Assembly (NCBI GenBank): GCA_050247895.1
Contig: JBFWTJ010000037.1
Coordinates: 1-17,726 of the forward strand
Direction: 5' to 3'
From: CAVPEW01 sp050247895
Lineage (GTDB): Bacteria; Actinomycetota; Acidimicrobiia; Acidimicrobiales; VFJN01
Length of the DNA stretch: 17,726 bases
Shown: positions 1-6,941 of the stretch, in pieces
How the letters are laid out: the number at the start of each line of letters is the position of its first letter
Numbering within the stretch: position 1 is the stretch's first letter
Translations under genes and position numbers: made by a program
Notes under the pieces: model-generated
Told to the model about the DNA's origin: nothing
Seen by the model: the letters and a program-made list of their open reading frames with translations, nothing else
The model's database searches: none

Positions 1-364
1 GCTCCAGGACGGCCTTGAGGATCGACCGCGGGCAGTTCTCCCACGGCTCGCGCCCGTCGACCAACAGGTCGGCGCTCATCATCACGACCCGCCGGTCCCA
101 GGGGAGCCGCACCATGGTCGTGGGGTCGGGCATGGCCACGCACTCGTCCTCGACCGGGTTCATGCGACCGAGGTCGCCCATGCCCCGGGGGGTGTACCGC
201 TCCGAGCCGGCGACCATCTCGGCCAGGTGCTCGATGGGCACGAGCTTGGACTTGGCCCGGCCGAGGACGTCGACCCACGCGCCGAGGGCGAAGCGGACGC
301 CGTCCTGGGCGAGCTCGGTGGCCATCTCCTCGTAGGTCGACTCGGGCGTCGTCACGGTGTCCAT
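1..364 (-). CDS. Glutamine-synthetase-like ligase, N-terminal part (cut by window edge)
   Basis: The first 121 residues are visible; the rest lies beyond the left edge. The ATG at 364 follows AGGAGA by six bases and overlaps the end of the creatininase gene by 13 bp, so the two are probably co-transcribed and translationally coupled. The visible part matches the beta-grasp N-terminal domain of GlnA-type enzymes: VDVLGRAKSKLVP (about 31-43), then a Pro-rich stretch PDPTTMVRLPWD (79-90), and DGREPWENCPRSILK (103-117), the segment that leads into the catalytic domain. The catalytic domain itself is out of view. The family ligates ammonia or an amine to the gamma-carboxyl of glutamate using ATP. 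Divergent, type-III-like members glutamylate amines, for example gamma-glutamylmethylamide, gamma-glutamylisopropylamide and gamma-glutamylanilide synthases. In this catabolic setting an amine-glutamylating role is plausible but is inference; ordinary glutamine synthesis is not excluded. Confidence 0.8.
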   Translation of the reverse strand, partial: MDTVTTPESTYEEMATELAQDGVRFALGAWVDVLGRAKSKLVPIEHLAEMVAGSERYTPRGMGDLGRMNPVEDECVAMPDPTTMVRLPWDRRVVMMSADLLVDGREPWENCPRSILKAVLE

Positions 365-1176
365 GTCGTCTCCTGGCTGGGTGTGTCGGCGGGGCGGGGG
401 GCCGCGCCGCGGGGTCGGTGGTCGATCAGGGGCGGTTCCTCGGTCGAGGCCCGCCGCACGAGGTCGGCGAGGGCGGCGACGGTGCGCTCGACCAGGCGCC
501 GACCCAGCTCGACGCTGGCCGTCGACGGCTCGCCGGTCACGCCGTTGGTCGACAACGAGGTCGCCGTGTACCGGAACACCAGGTCGGCCGTGCGGTCGGG
601 GTCGTCGGCGCCGGCCATCCGATCGGTGCGGACCAGCTCGGGGGCCAGGGCCAGCATCATCGAGGTCTCGGCCCGGTTGGCGTGCCAGTCGGCCCCGTCG
701 GCGGACAGCTCGGGCTCGAGATCGGGGACAAGGCGGGCCCAGTCGCGCACGGCGGTGCGGACCTCGGGGTGGTCGAGGCGGAGGTGGTCGGTGGCGACGT
801 CGAGCGCGGCGCCGTTGCCGACGTGGGCGTTGAGCACGATGAAGCGGCTCAGCCCGGTGGTGCGGTGGGCCCAGAGCACGATCGAGCGCACCAGCCCGGC
901 CAGCACCTCGGGGGACACGGCGAGCGTGCCGGGCAGGGCGTAGCCGTGGCCGTAGCTGGCGCCGATGGCCACGGGGGGCAGCACCACGGCCGGTGCGCTG
1001 GCCGCGGCGAGCCGGCAGAGGCGCTCGGCGATGACCGTGTCGGTCGAGGTGGGCAGGTGGGGCCCGTGCTGCTCGGTGGCCCCGACGGGGAGAAGGCCCA
1101 CGTCGGAGGGCCCGATCGAGGACAGCTCGACGGTGGTGCTGTCGCCCCAGGACCACGGCTGCGGGTTGTCGGCCAT
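352..1176 (-). CDS. Creatininase-family metal-dependent amidohydrolase
   Basis: A 274-residue protein of the creatininase fold, normal length for the family. Likely metal ligands are Glu35 and His37 in GATEQHGPHLP (32-42), Asp46 in TSTDT, His118 in LNAHVGN (115-121) and Glu170 in WHANRAETSMM (164-174). Family members open cyclic amides or remove formyl groups (creatinine amidohydrolase, ArfB deformylase, MftE). The glycine-rich NGHGGN version of the His motif is altered here to NAHVGN, so a specific substrate cannot be assigned. The ATG at 1176 is chosen because AGGAG lies nine bases upstream. A GTG at 1194 would place that Shine-Dalgarno inside the coding sequence. The gene is first in a two-gene unit with the glutamine-synthetase-like gene. 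It is transcribed divergently from the deacetylase-family gene across a 200-bp region that carries two operator-like repeats. Confidence 0.88.
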   Translation of the reverse strand: MADNPQPWSWGDSTTVELSSIGPSDVGLLPVGATEQHGPHLPTSTDTVIAERLCRLAAASAPAVVLPPVAIGASYGHGYALPGTLAVSPEVLAGLVRSIVLWAHRTTGLSRFIVLNAHVGNGAALDVATDHLRLDHPEVRTAVRDWARLVPDLEPELSADGADWHANRAETSMMLALAPELVRTDRMAGADDPDRTADLVFRYTATSLSTNGVTGEPSTASVELGRRLVERTVAALADLVRRASTEEPPLIDHRPRGAAPRPADTPSQETTWTP

Positions 1177-1237
1177 CGCACTTCGCTCCTGCACCGCGCC
1201 GGGGTGGTGGGACCACCGATCCGGAGCTCCTGATCTC

Positions 1238-1260
1238 TATATGAGACAGTATCTCTCATT
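1238..1260. promoter_or_regulatory. Operator-like inverted repeat, copy 1
   Basis: ATGAGA (1241-1246), five bases, TCTCTCAT (1252-1259): a GAGA-N5-TCTC core with outer arms that match only partly. On the minus strand its left half reads AATGAGAGA, identical to the arm of the perfect copy at 10783-10805. It lies about 65 bp upstream of the creatininase start. It is one of four related sequences, all in intergenic promoter regions. Binding by the IclR-family protein encoded at 2312-3133 is inference. Confidence 0.5.
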
Positions 1261-1359
1261 TCGGTCCGATGGCCGACGGGCGGGTTACAGCACCGTGAGC
1301 CCTATCTGACAGGGGTTTCGCGGGCCGGAGGTCATCGCAGTACGACAATTTTGGTTCGC

Positions 1360-1379
1360 TTGACGAGATCTCATCTCAT
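1360..1379. promoter_or_regulatory. Operator-like repeat, copy 2, over a TTGACG element
   Basis: GAGA (1365-1368), five bases, TCTC (1374-1377) followed by AT, the same core as copy 1. It overlaps TTGACG (1360-1365), a good -35 hexamer for the deacetylase-family gene. The -10 is unclear: AAGGAT (1384-1389) is 18 bp downstream, and CATAAT (1377-1382) is too close to pair with this -35. A protein bound here would cover the core promoter, which suggests repression. The sequence is AT-richer than its surroundings. Confidence 0.4.
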
Positions 1380-1419
1380 AATGAAGGATCGCGAGGAACC
1401 GACGTGGGAGCCGCTGCAG

Positions 1420-2268
1420 ATGACCGATGTGAAGACCTGGCCCAACGGATCCCGAGTCGCGGTGGCCCTCACCGTGATGTTCGAGACCTGGTCCGAGGGC
1501 AGGGCGCCGCAGTACTCGGTGCAGGCCACCAGCCTGAAGGCCGGTACGGAGGACCACGCCGGACGGGCCTGGTCCACCTACGGCGGGCGCGTCGGCGTCT
1601 GGCGCATCCTGCGGTCCCTGGACCGCTGGGGCATGCCGGCCACCTTCTTCACCAACGCGGCCTGCGCCGAGCTGTACCCCGAGGCCACGGCCCAGATCGT
1701 GAAGTCGGGCCACGAGCTGGGCGGCCACGCCGTCTACCAGGACCAGCTCCTCGCCTACCAGACCCCCGACGAGCAGCGGGCCACCATCCGCCGGTCCCTC
1801 GACACCCTCGAGGAGGTCGGCGGGCAGCGGCCGACCGGGTGGCTCAGCCCCGTCCTCGCGTTCACCCCCGAGACCGTGGGCCTGCTCGCCGAGGCCGGCC
1901 TGCGCTGGCACGCCGACGTCACCTACATCGACCTGCCCCACCGCGTCGAGACCGAGCACGGCGTGATCGCCGCCGTTCCCAACAGCGACTTCACCGACAA
2001 CCGGGTCCTCAAGGCGAACACCCGCGACCTGTTCGAGGTGCAGAGGGACACCTTCGACTACCTCTACGCCCACGAGTCGCCGAGCCTGCTGGCGCTGACC
2101 CTGCACTGCCAGTTCGGCGGCCGGCCCCTCGTGGTCAGCGCCCTCGACCAGCTCTTCACCCACATCGCCGGGCACGACGGCGTCTGGTTCGCCCGCCACA
2201 GCGAGCTGGGCGAGTGGGCGCTGGCCGCGCCCCACGACGAGCTCACCTACGCCGAGCGCTACTTCTAG
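1420..2268 (+). CDS. Polysaccharide-deacetylase-family hydrolase (allantoinase/PuuE-like group)
   Basis: A 282-residue protein with the NodB-type deacetylase fold. Visible marks are GMPATFFTN (71-79), the zinc pair His98 and His103 in GHELGGH (97-103), and a C-terminal LTLHCQFGGRP (226-236) whose His229 is the likely catalytic histidine. At the first motif the usual Asp-Asp is replaced by Phe-Glu-Thr (21-23), so Glu22 may take the metal or base role. The cytosolic length, absence of a signal peptide and HELGGH motif resemble the PuuE allantoinase and HpPgdA-like branch rather than secreted chitin or peptidoglycan deacetylases. Linear or cyclic C-N hydrolysis of a small molecule is therefore plausible. 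The ATG at 1420 has GGGAG nine bases upstream. The ATG at 1381 (13 residues longer) has no visible Shine-Dalgarno. It is the only sizeable plus-strand gene in its half of the window. Confidence 0.82.
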   Translation: MTDVKTWPNGSRVAVALTVMFETWSEGRAPQYSVQATSLKAGTEDHAGRAWSTYGGRVGVWRILRSLDRWGMPATFFTNAACAELYPEATAQIVKSGHELGGHAVYQDQLLAYQTPDEQRATIRRSLDTLEEVGGQRPTGWLSPVLAFTPETVGLLAEAGLRWHADVTYIDLPHRVETEHGVIAAVPNSDFTDNRVLKANTRDLFEVQRDTFDYLYAHESPSLLALTLHCQFGGRPLVVSALDQLFTHIAGHDGVWFARHSELGEWALAAPHDELTYAERYF

Positions 2269-2307
2269 GCGAGACCCCCCTGCAGCGCGACGCCGGTGGC
2301 CCTGCGG

Positions 2308-2338
2308 GAGCTCAGTCGCCGAGCAGGGCGCTGAGCTC
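2308..2338. terminator. Inverted repeat at the convergent ends of the deacetylase-family and IclR genes
   Basis: GAGCTCAG (2308-2315) and CTGAGCTC (2331-2338) are perfect 8-bp arms around a 15-base loop. The repeat includes the IclR stop codon and starts 40 bp after the stop of the deacetylase-family gene. It could end plus-strand transcripts or stabilise the IclR mRNA 3' end. There is no U-tract, so intrinsic termination is uncertain. Confidence 0.3.
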
Positions 2339-3133
2339 GACCGCGGCGTCCGAGAGCCGCTTGGCCACCGGCGAGTCCAGGTTGGGACGGACCGTGACCG
2401 CGGTGCCCACCACGGCCATGACGGCCACGATGTCGTCGCCGCCCATCACCGGCGCGGCGAGCGTCTGCAGGCCGTGGACCTCGGGCGTGTTCACCGCCAG
2501 CCGGGTGGCGCGGATCATGTCCAGCTCCTCGACCAGCTCGGGGTGCCGGTCGAGCTCGGCGGCCAGGCCGGGGACGTCGCCCTCGGGCAGGAAGGCGCAG
2601 AAGACCCGACCCTGGGCCGAGTCGAAGGTGCCCAGGCGGGCGCCGACCGCCACGCTGATCCGCACGACCCGCATGGTGTTGTCCTCGGTGCGCACCACGG
2701 TGGGCGCCTCGCCGTCCCACACGCTCAGCACGACGGTCTCGTCGAACTGGCGGACCAGGCGCTCCATGATCGGGCCGGCCAGGGAGATGATGGCCAGGCC
2801 GGCGCGCGCCGCGCTGCCCAGGGTCAGCGCCTGGGGGCCCAACGTGTAGGAGGCCGTGGCCGGGTCGTAGCGCAGGAGGTTGACCCGGCGCAGCGCCACG
2901 GCGTAGCGGTGCGCGGTGGCCTTGCTCACGCCGAGGCGCTCGGTGATCTCGCCCAGCGACAGGCGGGGCCGGCCCACCGTGAAGAACCCCAGCAACGTGG
3001 CGGCGCGCTCCACCGACTTGATCGTGGTGGCCTCGCGCTTCTCGCGGAGCTCCCCGTCGAGGGCTCCGGGCCCGGTCCCGTCGGCGTCGAGGTCCTCGGC
3101 GTCGGGCCCGTCGGTGTCGATCGCTTCGCTCAT
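2312..3133 (-). CDS. IclR-family transcriptional regulator
   Basis: A 273-residue protein. Residues 1-36 form an acidic, probably disordered extension (DTDGPDAEDLDADG). A winged helix-turn-helix spans about 38-100, with SLGEITERLGVSKATAHRYA (59-78) as the HTH. The IclR effector domain spans about 115-270, with GARLGTFDSAQGRVFCAFLP (164-183) as its characteristic loop. IclR proteins bind a pathway intermediate and act as activators or repressors of aromatic, acetate or glycerol catabolism. As the only regulator in the window, it is the best candidate to read the GAGA-N5-TCTC repeats. None of those repeats lies upstream of this gene itself, so obvious autoregulation through the motif is not seen. 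The ATG at 3133 has only a weak upstream AGGGCG. TAAGGT (3201-3206, minus strand) could be a -10, without a convincing -35. Confidence 0.93.
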   Translation of the reverse strand: MSEAIDTDGPDAEDLDADGTGPGALDGELREKREATTIKSVERAATLLGFFTVGRPRLSLGEITERLGVSKATAHRYAVALRRVNLLRYDPATASYTLGPQALTLGSAARAGLAIISLAGPIMERLVRQFDETVVLSVWDGEAPTVVRTEDNTMRVVRISVAVGARLGTFDSAQGRVFCAFLPEGDVPGLAAELDRHPELVEELDMIRATRLAVNTPEVHGLQTLAAPVMGGDDIVAVMAVVGTAVTVRPNLDSPVAKRLSDAAVELSALLGD

Positions 3134-3259
3134 CGCGGCGCCCTGCCTACCTCACGCGGCCGAGTGGACTCTTCGCCCGGGGCGGGCTTGCCGTGGAGCG
3201 ACCTTACCGGTTGCCAGCCCCTCCGGGACGGCGTCTCGCGGGCTCGGGTTGCGGGCAGT

Positions 3260-4138
3260 TCAGTGCACCTCGCGCCAGTCGTCGTCGCTGGACCGCCACA
3301 GGTCGAGCTCGTTGCGGGCGCCCTGGGCCATGCGCCGGGGCCGGTGGGACTCGTGCTCGGCGGGGGTGAAGATCCGGTGGCCGTAGGACAGCTCGATGGG
3401 CGGCCCGTGCTCGGGGACCTGGAAGTAGAAGGCGATCGTGGTCGACGCCGAGTGCTTGACCAGGTCCATCTTGATGGGCACGCCCTCGTAGAGGATCCGT
3501 GCCCGGGCCCGCATGACGTGGTCGAGCGAGGGCATGAGGAAGTTCACGTGGTTGATGGTGAACGCCTCGGACTCCAGGATGGCCAGGGCGTGGTGGTAGC
3601 GGTTCTCGCCCCGCACGAAGGCGGTCATGTCGGCGATGTAGTCCGACACCTGGAAGCCCACCACCTCGGTCGCGAAGCGCAGCGTGTCGTGGTACTTCGG
3701 CGTGACGATGAAGGGGTGCATGACCCGCTCGGGGTGGAAGGCCAGGAACGGCGGCTCGGCGAACTCCTGGAAGCCCTCGACGAACTCGAAGGTGATCCCG
3801 TTGGGGTCGTCGACCGCGAAGCCGTCCATCACCAGCCCGTCGAGGCTCGACGGCAGCGGGCGGGCCGCCAACCCGGCCTCGTCCACCCGCCGGCGCAGGT
3901 CGGCCAGGTCGGACGCGCCGGCCATGGTGAACCCGAAGGCTCGGGTCACGCCCTCCGGGCCCGGGCCGGGCACCAGCTCGATGGCGTGGTGCAGGGTGCC
4001 GGCGCGCAGCATGACGTGGTCGCCGACGCGGCGGACCACCTCGAGGCCGACGTACCGCTCGTAGAACGCCGTGGTGGCATCGACGTCGGGGACCTCGATG
4101 CGGGCGTAGGCGAAGCTGTCGGGAGCCATCGGGCGCAT
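3260..4138 (-). CDS. Type I extradiol ring-cleavage dioxygenase (two VOC domains)
   Basis: A 292-residue protein made of two vicinal-oxygen-chelate domains (about 8-122 and 138-255), the BphC/catechol 2,3-dioxygenase layout. The 2-His-1-carboxylate iron site is complete: His141 in VMHPFI, His197 in NHVNFLM and Glu249 in IELSYGHR. The adjacent His182 or His183 (YHHALA) and Tyr251 match second-sphere catalytic residues of the family. It should open a catechol-type ring next to the diol with O2, giving a yellow semialdehyde or keto-acid product. It is the last gene of the long operon, 10 bp after the Rieske beta subunit, and so fits the next step after ring dihydroxylation. The ATG at 4138 has GAGGAG six bases upstream; a GTG at 4141 is an alternative. 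The natural substrate is unknown. Confidence 0.92.
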   Translation of the reverse strand: MRPMAPDSFAYARIEVPDVDATTAFYERYVGLEVVRRVGDHVMLRAGTLHHAIELVPGPGPEGVTRAFGFTMAGASDLADLRRRVDEAGLAARPLPSSLDGLVMDGFAVDDPNGITFEFVEGFQEFAEPPFLAFHPERVMHPFIVTPKYHDTLRFATEVVGFQVSDYIADMTAFVRGENRYHHALAILESEAFTINHVNFLMPSLDHVMRARARILYEGVPIKMDLVKHSASTTIAFYFQVPEHGPPIELSYGHRIFTPAEHESHRPRRMAQGARNELDLWRSSDDDWREVH

Positions 4139-4148
4139 CACGATCTCC

Positions 4149-4658
4149 TCACAGGATGATGCTGATCCGGCCCTCGGCGTCGAGGGCCTCGACGTCGAGC
4201 ACGGCCTTGCGGACGAGGAACCTCAGGGCGTCGCCCCGGCGGACCAGGACGTGGCGGTACTGGCCGATGTAGGTGGCGGTCCGGCGCTCCTTGAAGCGGT
4301 GGACCATGAACGACGCGGTCACGCGCAGCTCGTCGTCGGTCCGCCCGGCGATCCGGACGTTGGTGACGAGGCGGCGGGTGCGCGAGCGGGGGTTCTCGGC
4401 GTGCGCGTTGCGGCTGCGCAGCCGCTTGACCCGGGCCGAGATCTGGGCCCGGTCGTCGCTGATCAGGAGCTGGTCCCGGTCGGGGTCGCCGTCGGGCAGG
4501 TCGGTCGTGGGCACGAAGTACTCGGCCCGGTCGTCGAACAGCTCGAGCCACCCCTCCAGGTCCCAGTCGTCGAGCAGGGCCGCCTCCTCGAACAGGAAGG
4601 CCTCCACGTCCGCTGCGGTCACCGCGGCGACGCCGGTGTGGTCGTCGACCAGGCTCAT
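4149..4658 (-). CDS. Aromatic-ring-hydroxylating dioxygenase, beta (small) subunit
   Basis: A 169-residue protein of the SnoaL/NTF2-like cone fold, the usual size for a ring-hydroxylating dioxygenase small subunit. Family marks are FLFEEAALLDDWDLEGWLEL (21-40) with YFVP (47-50), ENPRSRTRRLVTNVRI (88-103) and the C-terminal strand around 144-158. The small subunit supports an alpha3beta3 hexamer and can influence substrate choice; it carries no metal. Its ATG overlaps the alpha stop codon (ATGA), so the two subunits are translationally coupled and probably made in equal amounts. It is followed after 10 bp by the extradiol dioxygenase gene. Confidence 0.93.
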   Translation of the reverse strand: MSLVDDHTGVAAVTAADVEAFLFEEAALLDDWDLEGWLELFDDRAEYFVPTTDLPDGDPDRDQLLISDDRAQISARVKRLRSRNAHAENPRSRTRRLVTNVRIAGRTDDELRVTASFMVHRFKERRTATYIGQYRHVLVRRGDALRFLVRKAVLDVEALDAEGRISIIL

Positions 4659-5983
4659 CGGGTCGACTCCTCCCGCTCGGCCGCGGCCAGGCGGTCCCGC
4701 CAGTGGCGCCAGAAGGTGCGGACGTGGCCCTCGTCGAAGGCATCGGTCTCCAGCCCGGCCAGCTCCCGCTCGTAGCCCCGGGAGATGTCCGACCAGGGCA
4801 CGCCGATGCGGACGTCGGTCACGCTGGTCTCCAGGCCGATCTGGGCGTCCTGCTGGGCCTCGATGTCGTCGGGGGTGGCGAAGCCGCCCGGACCGACGAA
4901 GGTGAGGAGGTTGTCGAGCCGCAGCCGCCGCGCCGCGGGGGGTTCGCCCACCGGCGCCAGCTCGTGGGCCCGGACCTGGGTCACGCCCGGCGCCACCGGC
5001 TCCAGCGTGCGGACCGAGATGCCGGCGAAGTCGAAGAGCAGCAGGTTGGGGAACACGAACGTGTTGCGGCTCCAGTCGCTGACCTGCGTGGCCCGCTCGG
5101 CGCCCAGCCGCGCCCGCAGCTCGGCCCGGACGGCCTCGATCCGGACCCGTTCGTCCTCGCCCCAGGCCGGCTCCCAGTCCAGGCCCGACCGGCCGTAGAG
5201 CCCGCGGCTCTCCATGATCACGTGGCCGCCGCCCAGGTCGGCCCAGGTCCCGATGTCGGTCTGGGGCTTGTAGCCGCTGCTCTTGCGGTACTCGATGAAG
5301 GTCTGGTGGGTGGGGGCGAAGTGGTAGCCGTCCAGCGCGTTCTCGACCGAGAGCTTCCAGTTGGTCCGGCTGGTGTAGGCGTGGGTGCCCCGCACGACCT
5401 CGACGCCGTCGGGCGACTGGTCGACGATGCGGTCCAGCGAGTCGGTGGCCGAGCCCAGCGCGGCCTCCAGGCTCGGGCCCTCGGTGGCGAACGAGGCGAA
5501 CACGAAGCCCCGGTACTCGCCCAGCCGGGGGACGGGCCGCAGCGACAGCTCGTCCTTGAGCGCCTCCACGTCGGTGTAGGACTCGGGCCCGGGCAGGGCC
5601 ACCAGGCGGCCCGAGTTCTCGAAGCTCCACGCGTGGTAGAAGCACGTGAAGAAGCGCCCGTTGCCCGAGGTCTCCCGGCAGACGATCGTGCCGCGGTGGG
5701 GGCAGGCGTTGAGGAAGGCCCGGAGCTGCCCGTCGGTGGAGCGGCAGAAGATCAGCTCCCGGCCGGCCAGGGTGCGCCGGACGAAGTCGCCCGGCCGCGG
5801 CAGCTCCGAGGAGTGGCCCAGGTAGAGCCACTCCCGCTCCCAGAAGGCCCGCATCTCCAGGTCGAACACCTCCTGGGAGGTGAGCGCGCTGCGGTGGACC
5901 TTGAACCGGAAGCGCTCGGGGTCCTCCAGGATCAGGTCGTCGATGCCGCGGGGTGTCGCGGGTGCGAGGTCGGCGATGGCCAC
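4655..5983 (-). CDS. Rieske non-heme iron ring-hydroxylating dioxygenase, alpha subunit
   Basis: A 442-residue protein. The Rieske [2Fe-2S] ligands are Cys94 and His96 (CPHRG) and Cys114 and His117 (CFYHAW). The mononuclear iron site in the catalytic domain is seen in DGYHFAPTH: His221 and His226, with Asp218 as the electron-bridging residue. Asp372 or Asp373 (ATPDDIE) is the likely third ligand. The length and partner beta subunit match the benzoate/anthranilate/biphenyl-type two-component oxygenases that add O2 to an aromatic ring as a cis-diol. No ferredoxin or reductase gene lies in the window, so electrons must come from a partner encoded elsewhere. The GTG start at 5983 has GGAGGAG just upstream. 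The gene follows the importer ATPase by 60 bp in the same operon. The substrate is not readable; the uptake genes suggest a small acidic or amine-bearing aromatic (inference). Confidence 0.94.
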   Translation of the reverse strand: MAIADLAPATPRGIDDLILEDPERFRFKVHRSALTSQEVFDLEMRAFWEREWLYLGHSSELPRPGDFVRRTLAGRELIFCRSTDGQLRAFLNACPHRGTIVCRETSGNGRFFTCFYHAWSFENSGRLVALPGPESYTDVEALKDELSLRPVPRLGEYRGFVFASFATEGPSLEAALGSATDSLDRIVDQSPDGVEVVRGTHAYTSRTNWKLSVENALDGYHFAPTHQTFIEYRKSSGYKPQTDIGTWADLGGGHVIMESRGLYGRSGLDWEPAWGEDERVRIEAVRAELRARLGAERATQVSDWSRNTFVFPNLLLFDFAGISVRTLEPVAPGVTQVRAHELAPVGEPPAARRLRLDNLLTFVGPGGFATPDDIEAQQDAQIGLETSVTDVRIGVPWSDISRGYERELAGLETDAFDEGHVRTFWRHWRDRLAAAEREESTR

Positions 5984-6043
5984 GGGCTCCTCCTTGTCGG
6001 TGCGAGGCCGGCGTGGTGCGGCGGCCGGGCGGGCGTCGGGTGC

Positions 6044-6904
6044 TCAGGCATCGAGGGCGGCCGGTTCCTCGTCGCGGGCCGGTGCGGCCTCCGGTTCGGC
6101 GGGCGTCGGCGGGACGGCCGGTGCGGCCGGGGCGGGTCGCGCCCCCTTGCGCATGACCAGCTCGAAGACCTGGCGGCGCAGCTCGGCGTAGCGGGAGGTC
6201 ATCTTCGTGGCCACCTGGTCCCGGTCGGGGCCCAGGTCGACCTCGACGTCGGCGATGATCCGGCCCGGCTTGGCCGCCATGACCAGGACCCGGTCGCCGA
6301 CGTAGACGGCCTCGTCGATGTCGTGGGTGACCAGGACGATGGTGACGCCGTACTCGTCGCGCATCCGCAGGACGAGGTCCTCGAGGTCGATCCGGGTCTG
6401 GGCGTCGACCGCCGCGAAGGGCTCGTCCATGAGCATGACCTCGGGCGACACCACCAGCGCCCGGGCCAGCGCGGCCCGTTGCTGCATGCCCCCCGACATC
6501 TGCCACGGGTAGAGGCCGGCCGACCCGGCCAGGCCGACCGAGTCGAGGGCGTGCTCGACCCGCCGGCGGACCTCGCGGCGGGGCCGGCGGGAGGGCTGGA
6601 GGGCCATGGCCACGTTCTTGCCCACCGTCATCCACGGGAAGAGCGAGCGGCTGTAGTCCTGGAAGACGACCGACAGCCCGGTGGGCGGGCCGTTGACGAC
6701 GCGGTCGTCGAGGCTGACGGTGCCCCGGCTGGCCTTGAGCAGGCCGGCCATGATCATCAGGAGCGTCGACTTCCCGCAGCCCGACGGGCCGACGATCGAC
6801 ACGAACTCCCGGGGCGCCACCTCGAGCGAGACGTCGGAGATGGCGTCGCGGGCGCCGTCGCCGGTCCCGTAGGTCTTGGTGACGGAGCTGACTCGGAGCG
6901 TCAT
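6044..6904 (-). CDS. ABC importer ATPase, nitrate/sulfonate/taurine (TauB/SsuB) type
   Basis: A 286-residue cytoplasmic ATP-binding subunit. It has Walker A GPSGCGKST (39-47), Q-loop Gln82 (VVFQDYSRSLFPW), signature MSGGMQQR (136-143), Walker B VMLMDEPFA (156-164) and H-loop His194. The FQDY...LFPWMTV stretch and the missing C-terminal regulatory domain are typical of the TauB/SsuB group. A Pro/Ala/Glu-rich tail (about 256-286) is longer than needed and probably disordered. It most likely powers the two permeases just upstream and the lipoprotein at 8607-9650. The ATG at 6904 lies 37 bp after the stop of the second permease; the Shine-Dalgarno is weak. Confidence 0.93.
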   Translation of the reverse strand: MTLRVSSVTKTYGTGDGARDAISDVSLEVAPREFVSIVGPSGCGKSTLLMIMAGLLKASRGTVSLDDRVVNGPPTGLSVVFQDYSRSLFPWMTVGKNVAMALQPSRRPRREVRRRVEHALDSVGLAGSAGLYPWQMSGGMQQRAALARALVVSPEVMLMDEPFAAVDAQTRIDLEDLVLRMRDEYGVTIVLVTHDIDEAVYVGDRVLVMAAKPGRIIADVEVDLGPDRDQVATKMTSRYAELRRQVFELVMRKGARPAPAAPAVPPTPAEPEAAPARDEEPAALDA

Positions 6905-6941
6905 GGGCGTTCTCGCTGGGGTGGGTGTGCGGGCGGGGACG

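Noticed and set aside
1177..1194. GTG start at 1194 for the creatininase-family gene
   Set aside because: The AGGAG that would serve the ATG at 1176 would fall inside the coding sequence; the family also starts near the ATG.
2474..4159. Long plus-strand open frame (561 codons) opposite the IclR and extradiol genes
   Set aside because: It is an antisense shadow of GC-rich genes. Its product is Gly/Val/Asp/His-rich with no recognisable domain, while the minus strand has clear catalytic motifs.
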